This document shows, piece by piece, positions 25,757 to 35,305 of a stretch of 64,000 nt of DNA. Each line of letters starts with the position of its first letter. Position 1 is the first letter of the stretch. The DNA is from CBDFKS01 sp965248905. GTDB taxonomy: Bacteria > Chloroflexota > Dehalococcoidia > Lucifugimonadales > JAGWBF01. The position numbers and the translations under genes are program-made. The DNA lies in contig CBDFKS010000007.1 of the NCBI GenBank assembly GCA_965248905.1, forward strand, positions 1,178,001 through 1,242,000. Direction: 5' to 3'. Below the pieces are notes generated by a model. The model saw only the letters and a list, made by a program, of their open reading frames with translations. It was not told where the DNA came from and ran no database searches.

Positions 25757-28192
25757 TCACGCAAGCATAACAATGGTCGCACCGTCGGAGGTCGTGTTCT
25801 CATCCCTGCCTGCGGACTTTACCAGCGGGTGCCCTTGTAGATACTCCCGGATAGCGTTGCGTAGAGCCCCTGTTCCTATTCCGTGGACGATGCGCACTGA
25901 TGAGAGGCCTGCGACCGCTGCATCGTTAAGAAATGCATCTAGCCGTTCTAAAGCCTCGTCCACACGTGCTCCGAGCAGGACCAGTTCCCTGTTCACCTGC
26001 TTCTTGGCAGGCCGTGAGTAATAGATACCCTCCCGCGAGGGCGTTGTATGGGCTTTAGCGGGCCGATCGAGCTGATAAATGGGCATCCGCGCTCGCATGG
26101 TTCCAAGCAATACCTGCAACGTGCCGGTTTCATCGGGAGGAGTTATCACCTCTACCGGCTTCGCCATTCCGCGCACATACACCCGGTCTCCCGACTTGAT
26201 ACCTTCCAACCAGTCGCTTCGCCTACTGGCGGGCGATTGCCACTCAGGAGAACGAAGTTCCTGGCGAATCTGGGCTATTTCCTTCCGGGCCACCTCGACA
26301 ACCGGAGGAGGTGCGAGCTCCTGCACGGTAAGCTCAGACACCACCTGCTTCGCTACGACCGGCTGCTCAACCACGCGCTCCGACTCGCGAAGCCGCCTCA
26401 TAACCTCATCCACCCTTTGTTGGAGCTGGTGTCTAGCTTCCTCAACCAACTCTGTTTTCCTGTCCTCTATAGTAGCCAGCTCTTCCTCAATTTCCTTTCT
26501 CTTCTGTTCCTCTTCCTCCAACGCTGCCTCGGCAGCTTTACGCTGTTCCGTCGCCAGATATCGCTCCCTCTGAAGCTCCTTTAACAGGCTTTCCGCTGTT
26601 TGATGGGCGGGAGAAAGGAGCGACTTAGCTTCATCAATGATCGCCTCCTCCAGACCCAAACGGGAGGCGATGGTGAGGGCGTAGCTGCTACCCGGCAAAC
26701 CCATAGTCAATCGGTAGGTCGGGGCCAATGTATGCGGGTCGAGCTCCACGCTGGCATTCATCATCCCGGGCTGCTCCTGTACGAAAGCCGCCACGTCGCG
26801 ATGGTGTGTAGTGGCCACCACTGACACTCCTCGCTGGACGAAATGGTTGAGTAAAGCCTTTGCCAGAGCCGTTCCTTCCTCCGGGTCTGTGCTGGTACCC
26901 AACTCGTCGATGAGCACCAGAGACCTGTTAGTGACCTGGCCCAATATGGCTTTCAGATTATCGATGTGAGAGCTAAACGTGGATAGGGATCGCTGGATGC
27001 TCTGCTGGTCACCGATATCGGTGTAGACGCCGTCGAAAATGGTAAGGTTGGCTTGCTTGGCAGGTATCTGTAGTCCCGAGTGGGCCATCAAGATCAGCAA
27101 ACCCAAGGTTTTTAGAGCCACAGTCTTCCCGCCGGCGTTGGGTCCAGTGATCAACAGCAAAGAACAGTCATCACCTAACTTAACGGTTGTGGGTACGACT
27201 TTTCTCCCTAGCAAGGGGTGGCGAGCATCCGTCAACTCTATATACTGACCCTCGCCCTCAATGATATTCGGAGCCACAGAGCCGATGGACCGGGAATACT
27301 TGGCCTTGGCCATAGCCAGGTCTAGTCGAGCAAGAGCACTAAGACTATCAAGCAGCTCATCACTGTGGGCTTCTACCTTCGCGGAGAGGGACCCCAACAC
27401 TCTTTCTTCTTCACGCTGCTCGGCCATCCTTAGCTCTCTCCATTGGTTACCCTGTCCAATGGCAGCCATCGGCTCGATAAATAAAGTGGCGCCACTGTCG
27501 GACACGTCATGAACGATACCGGGAAGACGATGCTTCATCTCCGCCTTCACCAGCACTACCATACGGCCATTACGCTGGGTGATGATGGGTTCTTGCAGCA
27601 CGTTATGCCGCTCCATGCGTTTGAGGGTACGCTCCAGAGAGTCCATCAGTTGTTGATATGCCGATCTAGTGTCACTGCGCAGCGCTCTAAGGCTCGGGCT
27701 GGCAGAGTCCAGAACCTCCCCGGACTGCCCGATGGCGGCATCGATCTCTTTCTCCAGGTCACGAAGGGCTATCAGACCGTGGGCCATAGCGCCAAGAATG
27801 GGGAGGTCTGGCTGACGAATAACCTCGATTCGGGCGGTACGGATCGCCTGCAGCGTATCACGCACATCCCTTAGCTCTTCGCCACTCAGAACGCCTCCAA
27901 GGGCTGCACGCTCAAAGACCTGCCTTAGGTCTTTGGCCAGAGATATGTCAAGGCTTGATCCCGTATCCAGAAATCGGCGGGCCTCGGCAGTCTCCTGTTG
28001 CATGTGTGAGACTTGAGACGTCTCATGGCTGGGAGCCAGCCCCATTGCCAGTTCCTCTGCGAGAGCAAATGAGGTGTAACCGGCTAACTTCTCCCTTATG
28101 AGAGAGAACTCCAGCAGTCGGAGCGAATTTTCCTGCAGACCGGTGGGCTGCGGAGTAGAGTCCAAAGAGCCGAACTGCTCAGTCATCCACAT
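25757..28192 (-). CDS. mutS2: MutS2 family DNA/ribosome-associated ATPase with Smr domain
   Basis: About 811 residues, the usual MutS2 length. It has a MutS core and lever (LLEFSLIREKLAGYTS start), an ABC-type ATPase with Walker A GPNAGGKTVALKTLG and Walker B RSLVLIDELGTSTDPEEG, a long charged coiled coil (about residues 500-620), and a C-terminal Smr nuclease domain (LLGARVDEALERLDAF, VRIVHGIGTGALR). MutS2 suppresses recombination and can split stalled ribosomes. ATG 28192 or 28186 are both possible; either start overlaps the restriction endonuclease stop, so mutS2 appears to be translated from the same transcript as the R-M genes. Confidence 0.93.
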   Translation of the reverse strand: MWMTEQFGSLDSTPQPTGLQENSLRLLEFSLIREKLAGYTSFALAEELAMGLAPSHETSQVSHMQQETAEARRFLDTGSSLDISLAKDLRQVFERAALGGVLSGEELRDVRDTLQAIRTARIEVIRQPDLPILGAMAHGLIALRDLEKEIDAAIGQSGEVLDSASPSLRALRSDTRSAYQQLMDSLERTLKRMERHNVLQEPIITQRNGRMVVLVKAEMKHRLPGIVHDVSDSGATLFIEPMAAIGQGNQWRELRMAEQREEERVLGSLSAKVEAHSDELLDSLSALARLDLAMAKAKYSRSIGSVAPNIIEGEGQYIELTDARHPLLGRKVVPTTVKLGDDCSLLLITGPNAGGKTVALKTLGLLILMAHSGLQIPAKQANLTIFDGVYTDIGDQQSIQRSLSTFSSHIDNLKAILGQVTNRSLVLIDELGTSTDPEEGTALAKALLNHFVQRGVSVVATTHHRDVAAFVQEQPGMMNASVELDPHTLAPTYRLTMGLPGSSYALTIASRLGLEEAIIDEAKSLLSPAHQTAESLLKELQRERYLATEQRKAAEAALEEEEQKRKEIEEELATIEDRKTELVEEARHQLQQRVDEVMRRLRESERVVEQPVVAKQVVSELTVQELAPPPVVEVARKEIAQIRQELRSPEWQSPASRRSDWLEGIKSGDRVYVRGMAKPVEVITPPDETGTLQVLLGTMRARMPIYQLDRPAKAHTTPSREGIYYSRPAKKQVNRELVLLGARVDEALERLDAFLNDAAVAGLSSVRIVHGIGTGALRNAIREYLQGHPLVKSAGRDENTTSDGATIVMLA

Positions 28193-28727
28193 CAATAAGA
28201 ATCACTTTTACTGGGACAGCTGGGAAATGACGCTTCAGTCTCTCGATGTCGTACACCAGTTGCTCACCGTACGACACTCCAGTGGACATTTGACCATGCA
28301 AGTCGTGGCACGGAACGATTTCGACGCCCACGTCGGCCTGATTCTCGTTAAAGAAATACTGGAACTTGGCCATATCATAGAACATAAACGCATACTTACC
28401 AAACTGCACCTCTACAAGAATCTTGTCCTTGACATAGTCAATCTGCTTGTAGGCTCCTGGGATGGTCACATCACTATTCGGGATTGTAAGAGTATAAGTG
28501 TTACGGATTTCTCTAAAATTTTTGGCTGAAAACGCAGTCTTGAACTCTCGGTTCATGTCTCGTGGGGAATATAACAACTTTCCCGGCATCGTTTTTTCTT
28601 TGCTGATCTTGGTTCGCTGAGCCTTCACCACGCTAATGACAGAATCTATTTCGGCATCGACTTGTGGAAAGCGAACTTTAAGAATCTCGCTTCCCCCTAG
28701 ATGCGAATATTCATGCACAATTTTCAA
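28179..28727 (-). CDS. Type II restriction endonuclease of the BglII/BstYI family
   Basis: A 182-residue endonuclease. The catalytic constellation is in KQIDYVKDKILVEVQFGKY: Asp97, Glu106 and Gln108, the same D-x8-E-x-Q spacing as Asp84, Glu93, Gln95 in BglII. The flanking FKTAFSAKNFREIRNTY and FMFYDMAKFQYFF also fit the family, so a GATC-centred site such as AGATCT or RGATCY is a reasonable guess. The start appears to be TTG 28727, overlapping the methyltransferase stop as TTGA. The region is noticeably more AT-rich than its neighbours, as expected for acquired R-M genes. Confidence 0.85.
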   Translation of the reverse strand: MKIVHEYSHLGGSEILKVRFPQVDAEIDSVISVVKAQRTKISKEKTMPGKLLYSPRDMNREFKTAFSAKNFREIRNTYTLTIPNSDVTIPGAYKQIDYVKDKILVEVQFGKYAFMFYDMAKFQYFFNENQADVGVEIVPCHDLHGQMSTGVSYGEQLVYDIERLKRHFPAVPVKVILIDVDD

Positions 28728-29671
28728 GACTCGGCCTCGTTTGGTTGGTATATTTTAGATTCTTCGAGCAGTTTGAGTTGTGGCTCACCAGAACCTAACT
28801 GAATGAATTTGGGTGGGACAGTATTGTGAGGAGCTTCTGGGTTATACACTGTACGTTCAATTGGCCTAATCCTCAACTTTCCTTGCTCTCCATCTTTTAG
28901 GCGCTTATTGGCTATCTCAATATATTCAGGCACGATTTCTGCGCCAATAGGTTTTCTTCCATGCATGAGCGCAGCAATGGCTGTAGTGCCCACTCCCATA
29001 AAAGGGTCCAGAACCCAGTCGCCTTTGTTAGTCAATGCCAGGATGAGCCTCTCTATTAGCTCAACTGGGAACTGACATGGATGGGCAGTTTTCTCTACAT
29101 GGTTGGCCTTAACGTTAGGAATCATCCAGACATCCCCAGGGTTTTTTCCGAGTTGGTGCCCAGAGTATTCTCCTTTCTTAGGGCCCTTGAAGTATTTTTT
29201 ATTGGGGTATTTTTGAGGCACACGTACCGAGTCTAAGTTAAAAATATTGTCGCTACTCTTCGTGAACCAAAGAATGACCTCATAGCGTCCTGAGAACCTT
29301 TTTGTCGTATGCAGGCCATGTTCAAAATGCCAGACTATTCTATTACGGAGTTGCAATCCAACTGAAGAGAATATCGGATACAATAAGATATCTAGAGGAA
29401 CAATTCGCGAATTCTCAACGTAATTGCCTACTTGCCAGCAGAGACTGCCGTTCCCTTTAAGCACACGAGCACACTGTTGGATAACTTGCTCCTGCTGTTC
29501 AATATATTCAGACATCTGCAGGCGTTTTTCGTAAGGTTTCCCCAGATTGTAAGGCGGCGAGGTTACTACAAGATTGACAAACTCGTCAGGAATTTGCGGT
29601 ATCAAGTCTCTGCAATCTCCCCTAAATAAGACCACATCAGCTGTAGTATTAAATTCTGAAGCAATTCGCAT
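28724..29671 (-). CDS. Type II DNA methyltransferase (beta class, SPPY)
   Basis: A 315-residue DNA methyltransferase with the catalytic motif first (VVTSPPYNLGKPY, motif IV, near residue 38) and the SAM-binding motif near the C-terminus (DWVLDPFMGVGTTAIAA, motif I), i.e. beta-class order. SPPY suggests N4-cytosine methylation, as for the BglII methylase, though N6-adenine cannot be excluded. ATG 29671 has AAAGGTGG five bases upstream. It is the first gene of the methyltransferase-endonuclease-mutS2 run. Confidence 0.9.
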   Translation of the reverse strand: MRIASEFNTTADVVLFRGDCRDLIPQIPDEFVNLVVTSPPYNLGKPYEKRLQMSEYIEQQEQVIQQCARVLKGNGSLCWQVGNYVENSRIVPLDILLYPIFSSVGLQLRNRIVWHFEHGLHTTKRFSGRYEVILWFTKSSDNIFNLDSVRVPQKYPNKKYFKGPKKGEYSGHQLGKNPGDVWMIPNVKANHVEKTAHPCQFPVELIERLILALTNKGDWVLDPFMGVGTTAIAALMHGRKPIGAEIVPEYIEIANKRLKDGEQGKLRIRPIERTVYNPEAPHNTVPPKFIQLGSGEPQLKLLEESKIYQPNEAES

Positions 29672-29829
29672 CAGTTCCACCTTTTAATTACGGTTGTGTG
29701 CCTGGTCTAAAAATTGCGAATTCTATTACGGTCAACTCTGACGCATAGTTGTCTAAGCAGAGTACATACAAGGCTACTCTCACCCACAGTCCGCTTGTTA
29801 GACTCTCTCATCACGCAGCCCTGGCAAAT

Positions 29830-30609
29830 CTAGCCTACACTAAATACCCGGCTCTCCCACACCGTATCTATGACCTTTTCAAGAGCCTCGTGGTTGGGCT
29901 CTCTCACATTGAGCACCCTGCCTACGACCTTGGGAGACATCCTCTCCAGATAGTCGCATCGTTTCAGCAGGCCTTGCAAGGTGAACTTCTCTCCACCGAG
30001 AAAGATGTAGTCCAGCCGGTCCTCGAATGGACTGAACTGTGCGTGCACTATGGAGCAGGTCTTTTTGAAAATCTCCTGTATCTGCTTGTCCCGGATGCGC
30101 TCGAACCGCTTCTGCGAGGTGCCTCCGGCACTGTGTCTACCTTTGACGTAACGGGTGTCGGTCTTGGATGAGACCAACTTTGTACCACGGAACACGCCCA
30201 CCGCGTATCTGCCCAGGCGTAGCATCACTACTCCGATGGTATGGTCAGTGTTCATGATTGAGCGAAGCTGAGAACCATCCCAGCCCGGTAGCAGCAGATC
30301 TTGCTCAATGGGAAATGGGGGAAGGATGGCCACACATTTGCCTTTGGAGCCGGTGCCCTCGCTTAAGAAAACCACCGCACCTGTTTTGGACCTTTCCATA
30401 CTGGGAGTCAGCTCCGTTAGCCCATCGGCCACCCAGCTCTGTTGTATTTCCACTGAACGAAGAGAGTCTTGAAAGCCACCGGGCTTTACGTACAGTGTGA
30501 TTCCGTCAGTGACTTCCTCGGCGTCCAGGTCGTTTAACAGCCGGAGAAGGCCTGCTCTGCTCAGTCGGCGCTCCTTGACCCTCTCATAAACAGTATCGGC
30601 GTGTTGCAT
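29830..30609 (-). CDS. Vms1/eRF1-like (acVLRF1-type) release factor domain protein
   Basis: A 259-residue protein resembling the Actinobacteria/Chloroflexi VLRF1 group of eRF1-fold factors, which are expected to hydrolyse peptidyl-tRNA on stalled large subunits. The catalytic-loop motif is HSAGGTSQKRFERIRD with Gly162-Gly163-Thr-Ser-Gln166, the counterpart of the GGQ or GGSQ loop. Preceding it is the strand pair GVVMLRLGRYAVGVFRGTKLVSSKTDTRYV, and after it a helical/strand segment LDYIFLGGEKFTLQGLL. It stands alone; the 158 bp before the methyltransferase start hold nothing recognisable. Confidence 0.8.
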   Translation of the reverse strand: MQHADTVYERVKERRLSRAGLLRLLNDLDAEEVTDGITLYVKPGGFQDSLRSVEIQQSWVADGLTELTPSMERSKTGAVVFLSEGTGSKGKCVAILPPFPIEQDLLLPGWDGSQLRSIMNTDHTIGVVMLRLGRYAVGVFRGTKLVSSKTDTRYVKGRHSAGGTSQKRFERIRDKQIQEIFKKTCSIVHAQFSPFEDRLDYIFLGGEKFTLQGLLKRCDYLERMSPKVVGRVLNVREPNHEALEKVIDTVWESRVFSVG

Positions 30610-30732
30610 TAATTATGCCTGAATAGAGCCAGTATTAGCTATAACCAGAGTAGGGCCTCCCCGGTAGAGTGTCAAGAAAGATTGTCGTCTGCAGCCCTTG
30701 AGCTCTTTGTACAAAGTAGCTGGACAGCCGTG

Positions 30733-30738
30733 TATAAT
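30733..30738 (+). promoter_or_regulatory. -10 element for the amidohydrolase gene
   Basis: A perfect TATAAT preceded by TG lies 34 bp upstream of ATG 30772. A convincing -35 is lacking (TTGTAC is 20 bp away). Confidence 0.45.
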
Positions 30739-30771
30739 AGCGACATCCATCAGCCATATGGGAGGACAACC

Positions 30772-32313
30772 ATGGCTTCGTCTTTAATCCGAGCTAAATA
30801 CGTCATAACCACCGCAGGCACCGACGAAAGTTCCAGCAACGTAATCACCGACGGCGCCATCTTTCAGAGAGACGGAATCATTGAGGAGGTTGGCCCCTAC
30901 AACGAGCTGAAGTCCCGGCACGAGTCGGATGAAGTGATAGGTGGAGAGAACTTCATTGCGTTTCCTGGCCTCGTGAACGCCCACAATCACGGCAGGATTG
31001 GTACGGGCTTCCAGATGTGCGGATGCGACGACTCCCTCGAAACCTGGATTCTGAGTGGTTGGGGGCGACGTCCATTCGACTGGTATCTGGCGACTCTGTA
31101 CAGCGCTATGCAGATGATAGAGTCGGGCACCACTACGGTTATGTACAATCACACCCAAACTCCGGTGACGGGCCTTCAGGATGAGGTCGACTCTGTCCTT
31201 AAGGCCTTCGACGAATCGGGTATGCGTACGGCCTTCTCTATCTATTTTCGTGGTCAAAACCGGGTAGTCTACGACGATGACGAAACATTCATTTCAGGAT
31301 TGCCCTCGGACCTAGCCAACAGTGTGAGGACATTTCTTGCCAGGGGCAGCATTTCCGCCGACGAGTACTTTTCCATCTTTGAGACCACTTACCAGAAATA
31401 CGGCACAGACCCCACTAGCAGGGTAAGGGTGCTCTTGAGCCCGGCCAACGTTCAGTGGGCCTCCGACGACTTCCTCCAGCGCACCAAAGAGTATGCAGTC
31501 CGATATAACACCGGGATCCACATGCATCTGGTAGAGACCCCATATCAAAAGGAGTATGGGCTTCGGACGTGGGGCAAGACGCCCGTCGCTCACCTCAACG
31601 ATCTGGAGTTCTTGGGTTCAGAGGTCTCCTTCGCCCACTCCATCTGGGTTACCGACCAGGACATCGCGTTGCTGGGGCAGAACCGCTGCACCATATGCCA
31701 CAACCCCAGCTCCAATCTGCGGCTCAAGAATGGCGTCGCCCCCGTGAACAGCATGCTGGATGGAGGTGTCAACGTGGCCGTTGGCACCGATAGCACGGCC
31801 ATCAATGATGACGAGGACCTGTTACAAGAGCTGCGGTTGGTCGCCAAGCTCCACCGGGAGCCGCGAATCGAGGGCCGCGCTATCAACTCCCACCAGGTAC
31901 TGCGCCTCGCTACCCTGAACTCTGCCGCTCCGACATTTTTCCATGACCAGATTGGCGCCCTGGAAAAAGGGAGACGGGCAGATGTGGTGTTGCTGGACAT
32001 GAAGCACATTGAAGAACCTTACCTGAACCCCGACATTCATGTCGTAGACGCCCTTCTATACCGAGGAAAAGCACAGTATGTGGATACGGTCATCATTGAT
32101 GGGGAGGTGGTCCTGCGGAACCGCGAGTTCACCAATATAAACAAGCAGGATGTGATTAACGAGCTCCGTGAGCGTTACTCCAAGCCCCTAGAGCAATCGG
32201 TGCAGGACACCAGGTCCATGGTACGCCGGCTCATACCCCACGTCGAGAAGTTCTATCAGGGCTGGCAGCCGTCGGAGGTGTTGCCCCACTACCTATTCAA
32301 CAGCCGCACCTAG
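30772..32313 (+). CDS. Amidohydrolase of the AtzA/TrzN/SAH-deaminase subgroup
   Basis: A 513-residue metal-dependent deaminase or chlorohydrolase-type enzyme. Metal ligands are visible in PGLVNAHNHGRI (H-x-H), GIHMHLVETP, SFAHSIWV and the catalytic Asp in VAVGTDSTAINDD. ATG 30772 after GGGAGGAC was preferred over the 30-codon upstream extension. The substrate (an N-heterocycle or amidine) cannot be inferred. A divergent-pointing LysR regulator gene and two MFS carriers follow. Confidence 0.9.
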   Translation: MASSLIRAKYVITTAGTDESSSNVITDGAIFQRDGIIEEVGPYNELKSRHESDEVIGGENFIAFPGLVNAHNHGRIGTGFQMCGCDDSLETWILSGWGRRPFDWYLATLYSAMQMIESGTTTVMYNHTQTPVTGLQDEVDSVLKAFDESGMRTAFSIYFRGQNRVVYDDDETFISGLPSDLANSVRTFLARGSISADEYFSIFETTYQKYGTDPTSRVRVLLSPANVQWASDDFLQRTKEYAVRYNTGIHMHLVETPYQKEYGLRTWGKTPVAHLNDLEFLGSEVSFAHSIWVTDQDIALLGQNRCTICHNPSSNLRLKNGVAPVNSMLDGGVNVAVGTDSTAINDDEDLLQELRLVAKLHREPRIEGRAINSHQVLRLATLNSAAPTFFHDQIGALEKGRRADVVLLDMKHIEEPYLNPDIHVVDALLYRGKAQYVDTVIIDGEVVLRNREFTNINKQDVINELRERYSKPLEQSVQDTRSMVRRLIPHVEKFYQGWQPSEVLPHYLFNSRT

Positions 32314-32347
32314 AGAGCGCTGATCCCCCAAGTGTCGGGCGTCGGTC

Positions 32348-33241
32348 CTACTCGCCTAGCCCGCCTACCAAGGTATCTATAAAGTTGCGCACCGACCTGC
32401 TGAGAAATTTCCCCTTCAGCGTGATCAGTCCAACCTGAGTGGGTGGGAATACAGTCGACAGGTTTCGTATTCCCAGCCTGTTGATGTCGTCCCCTTGTAT
32501 CACATAATCGTGGCTCACGGCGACTCCCATCCCAATTTCCACGTACCTTTTGGCCATCTCCATGATGTCCGTCTCCAGAGCGACGTTGTACTGTAATCCT
32601 TCCATTTTGAGCGCTTGCTCAAGGGCCCGGCGGCTGTGGCTCACAGGACCCAGCAGGATCAGGGGCCAGCAGGCAATGTCCTTCAACGTCACATCCGGCA
32701 AGTCCAGCAGCTCATGGTCCAGTGGCGTCACCAAAACAAAGTCAGACGTAAACAAGTGCTTGAACTCCAGGGCTCGATTCCCGGAGTCCGGTCTTGTGCC
32801 CAGGGCGATATCAACCTCCCCGGCAGATACCATATCCAAGAGTGTTCCGTAGGCCCGGGCCACCAGCCGAATCTGGACTCGAGGGTATTGAGCGCGGTAT
32901 TCCTTCACTATGGGGGGCAGATGATGTAATACCAGGTCAGGGTACGCTCCTACCACGAAGGAGCCTCTATGCTCGGGGTAGTCCATCTGCATCTTTAAGG
33001 TCTCGATGCCCTCAGCGATGCCTTCCACAATCGGTTTGCACAGGTCGTGGAATGTAATTCCATCAGAGGTTAGCTGAATGGGTCTCTTGATGCGGTCGAA
33101 CAGGAGTATTCCGAACTCCTTCTCAATCTTTTGCAAGTGAGTGGTGACGGTAGGCTGGCCAATCTCCAGGTACCCGGCAGCCTTGGACACACTGCGCAGC
33201 CTCGCAACATGATAGAAGCTTATGAGCTCACGTATTTCCAT
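32348..33241 (-). CDS. LysR-family transcriptional regulator
   Basis: About 297 residues. The N-terminal winged HTH is typical (REL-ISFYHVARLRSVSKAAGYL, then IGQPTVTTHLQKIEKEFGILLFDR), followed by a periplasmic-binding-type effector domain resembling CbbR/CysB-like regulators. It is transcribed divergently from the first MFS gene; the intergenic region holds an AT-rich operator-like motif that recurs upstream of the ferredoxin gene. ATG 33241 was chosen, GTG 33247 being an alternative. Effector unknown. Confidence 0.92.
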   Translation of the reverse strand: MEIRELISFYHVARLRSVSKAAGYLEIGQPTVTTHLQKIEKEFGILLFDRIKRPIQLTSDGITFHDLCKPIVEGIAEGIETLKMQMDYPEHRGSFVVGAYPDLVLHHLPPIVKEYRAQYPRVQIRLVARAYGTLLDMVSAGEVDIALGTRPDSGNRALEFKHLFTSDFVLVTPLDHELLDLPDVTLKDIACWPLILLGPVSHSRRALEQALKMEGLQYNVALETDIMEMAKRYVEIGMGVAVSHDYVIQGDDINRLGIRNLSTVFPPTQVGLITLKGKFLSRSVRNFIDTLVGGLGE

Positions 33242-33267
33242 GTTCACGTCTCGTTACACCACTTTTA

Positions 33268-33300
33268 TTGATACAGTATATTATACAATATTGCTTGACA
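33268..33300. promoter_or_regulatory. LysR-type operator/promoter motif, copy A
   Basis: Begins TTGATA and ends ACAATATTGCTTGACA; the terminal TTGACA can serve as a -35 for the MFS gene at 33397. Aligned to copy B at 36745-36777 without gaps, 25 of 33 bases match. It lies in the divergent lysR-MFS region where a LysR-type regulator would bind. Confidence 0.55.
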
Positions 33301-33396
33301 CTATGGGACTCGGAGGCGAGAATAGAAGGTACGCACAAAGACACACTTTGAGTATACGTCTCTGACCTTGAAGGGAAGTACTACCGGGATGCCGGA

Positions 33397-34776
33397 TTGG
33401 CAAACGCCGTAAAACCGAGCCTAATTTCAAGCACCGCCCGCCTACCTGGCGGGCTCCATTATGCCTGGGCCATCGTAGGAATACTGTCACTGGTACAGGT
33501 TATCGGCGTCTCCATCAGCATGGCCGTTGGCGTTGTCATAATTCCCCTGAGCGATCCGGACGGCGCTTTCGGATGGAGCATAGTCACCATTGGCATGGCG
33601 CTCATGGTTTACTATTTGGTAGGCGCCATCTTCTCGCCTATCACGGGCTGGCTTGGCGACCGCTATGGTTCACGCAGCATAATGCTCTGGGCAGGACTCG
33701 TCTACCTGGGCAGCATGGGCTTCGTCGGCATCATGACGGAGCCGTGGCAGTTTTTTCTGGGTTTCGGCGTATTGCTGTCCTTGACCCAGTCCATGTGCAT
33801 GGTCCCCCTCCTGGCAGCAGTAACCGCATGGTTTCGACGGCGTTTGGGGCTCGGTGTCGGCATAATACTAGCTGCGGGTGGTGTAGGGACTGCAGCAATG
33901 GCTCCTGTTTTGGGAATACTCATTGATGAAATCGGTTGGCGGAGTTCCTTTTGGGTCATCGGTGCGTTAGGTGGCGGAACACTCCTTGCGCTGACCATAT
34001 TCTATCGAAATCAACCCGCGGACGTGGGTCTGAAACCTTACGGGAGCAGAGAAGGCGATGCCCCGGAAGCAGTGCGAAGCAAGGCGATGGAGAAACTAAG
34101 GGTCAAGGTTTTCAACCAACACATTCGCGCTACTCGGGCTTTTTGGAATCTCCCTATTATCCACGGGCTTGGATGTGCCGGCCACGGTATCGTTCTCATA
34201 TATACCACTTACATCGCATACGACCGGGGTGTCTCATACATTGCGGCAGTGATTATTTTAAGCGTCATTTCCGTGTTCAGCATAGGAGGTAGGTTCATCA
34301 CTCCAATAGTGGCTGAGCGTTTCGGTGGAAAGCCCATAATGGCCGCATCTTTGTTTATACAGGGGGTCACCGTACTGGTACTGTTCTGGGCCCATGACGT
34401 TTGGATGTTCTACCTGTTCGGGTTGCTTTTTGGCATCGGCTTTGGCGGCGAGATGTCGGCTTATTTGGTAGTGAATCGTCAGTATTTCGGCTCAGGACCC
34501 ATCGCGACCTGCTACGGATTCCAGAACATGGGCGCTCTAATAGGCCATGCCATAGCAACCGGGTTGGCAGGACTGGTGCTCTACGTTACCGGCTCATACA
34601 ACGCCATCCTAGTAATGTCGATAATATTTAGCCTTGTGGGAGTGGGGGTGATAATGTCTCTGGAGCCCACCTCACGAGTATTGATACCGGACTGGGAGCA
34701 GTCGTTGCCCAGAGACGCACGCACGTCGCCACTCGAGTTGGAACCCAAGCCAATACTACTACATTCCGATGAATGA
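33397..34776 (+). CDS. MFS transporter, paralogue 1
   Basis: A 459-residue, twelve-helix MFS carrier of the oxalate:formate/monocarboxylate-like type. The loop 2-3 motif is GWLGDRYGSRSIMLW; a central cytoplasmic loop (LRVKVFNQHIRATRAFWNLP) is conserved with the paralogue at 35306, with which it aligns end to end without major gaps. The frame begins at TTG 33397 and lacks a good ribosome-binding site; the alignment to the paralogue supports this start. Substrate unknown; a small organic anion is plausible. Confidence 0.9.
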   Translation: MANAVKPSLISSTARLPGGLHYAWAIVGILSLVQVIGVSISMAVGVVIIPLSDPDGAFGWSIVTIGMALMVYYLVGAIFSPITGWLGDRYGSRSIMLWAGLVYLGSMGFVGIMTEPWQFFLGFGVLLSLTQSMCMVPLLAAVTAWFRRRLGLGVGIILAAGGVGTAAMAPVLGILIDEIGWRSSFWVIGALGGGTLLALTIFYRNQPADVGLKPYGSREGDAPEAVRSKAMEKLRVKVFNQHIRATRAFWNLPIIHGLGCAGHGIVLIYTTYIAYDRGVSYIAAVIILSVISVFSIGGRFITPIVAERFGGKPIMAASLFIQGVTVLVLFWAHDVWMFYLFGLLFGIGFGGEMSAYLVVNRQYFGSGPIATCYGFQNMGALIGHAIATGLAGLVLYVTGSYNAILVMSIIFSLVGVGVIMSLEPTSRVLIPDWEQSLPRDARTSPLELEPKPILLHSDE

Positions 34777-34945
34777 CCTCCTCAACATTTAGCAATTCAA
34801 TAACCAAGGAAACTCTAACCGTGGGCGAGCCGGTATTTAGAGCAAGCGTAGTCGATGCCGGTTCACAGAGTGACATCGCTTGACAATATCACGAATCTGC
34901 GCTCAGAATAAGTGATAGATTTGGCCATGCAATGCAGGTACTAAC

Positions 34946-35227
34946 GTGGATAAGAGAATAGCGGGATTACCGGTCGCGTTCGTGGTGGTGGTTACAATGA
35001 CCATCATCCTGACGATATTTTTTGGCGCCTGGGCAGTCTCGGCCGATGTGGAAGATCGAGACAGGAGCCTGGCCTTTGGCATCGCGGCTGGTGGCTCCAG
35101 CTTCGGTGGGTTGGAAGGTGTAGGCTCAAGGGAAAACGCCACAGGCAACTCTATCAATGAGGATGGCGAGGTAATCGAAGACGCCTGGTGGGGACAGGCA
35201 CTACTTAAGGCCTGTCCATTCCATTGA
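34946..35227 (+). CDS. Small membrane-anchored or secreted protein
   Basis: A 93-residue ORF starting at GTG 34946, with one hydrophobic segment (PVAFVVVVTMTIILTIFFGAW) followed by a polar Gly/Ser/Asn-rich tail. It is encoded between two paralogous MFS genes on the same strand. No family recognised. It could be an accessory protein of the carriers or unrelated; coding status rests on codon pattern and the clean membrane anchor. Confidence 0.45.
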   Translation: MDKRIAGLPVAFVVVVTMTIILTIFFGAWAVSADVEDRDRSLAFGIAAGGSSFGGLEGVGSRENATGNSINEDGEVIEDAWWGQALLKACPFH

Positions 35228-35305
35228 CCCAACCTTTGAGTTGTCTCCCTGATTACGTTTAACTCGACACTAGGTTAGCAGCCAGGCCTTAGAAGGATAG
35301 TAATC

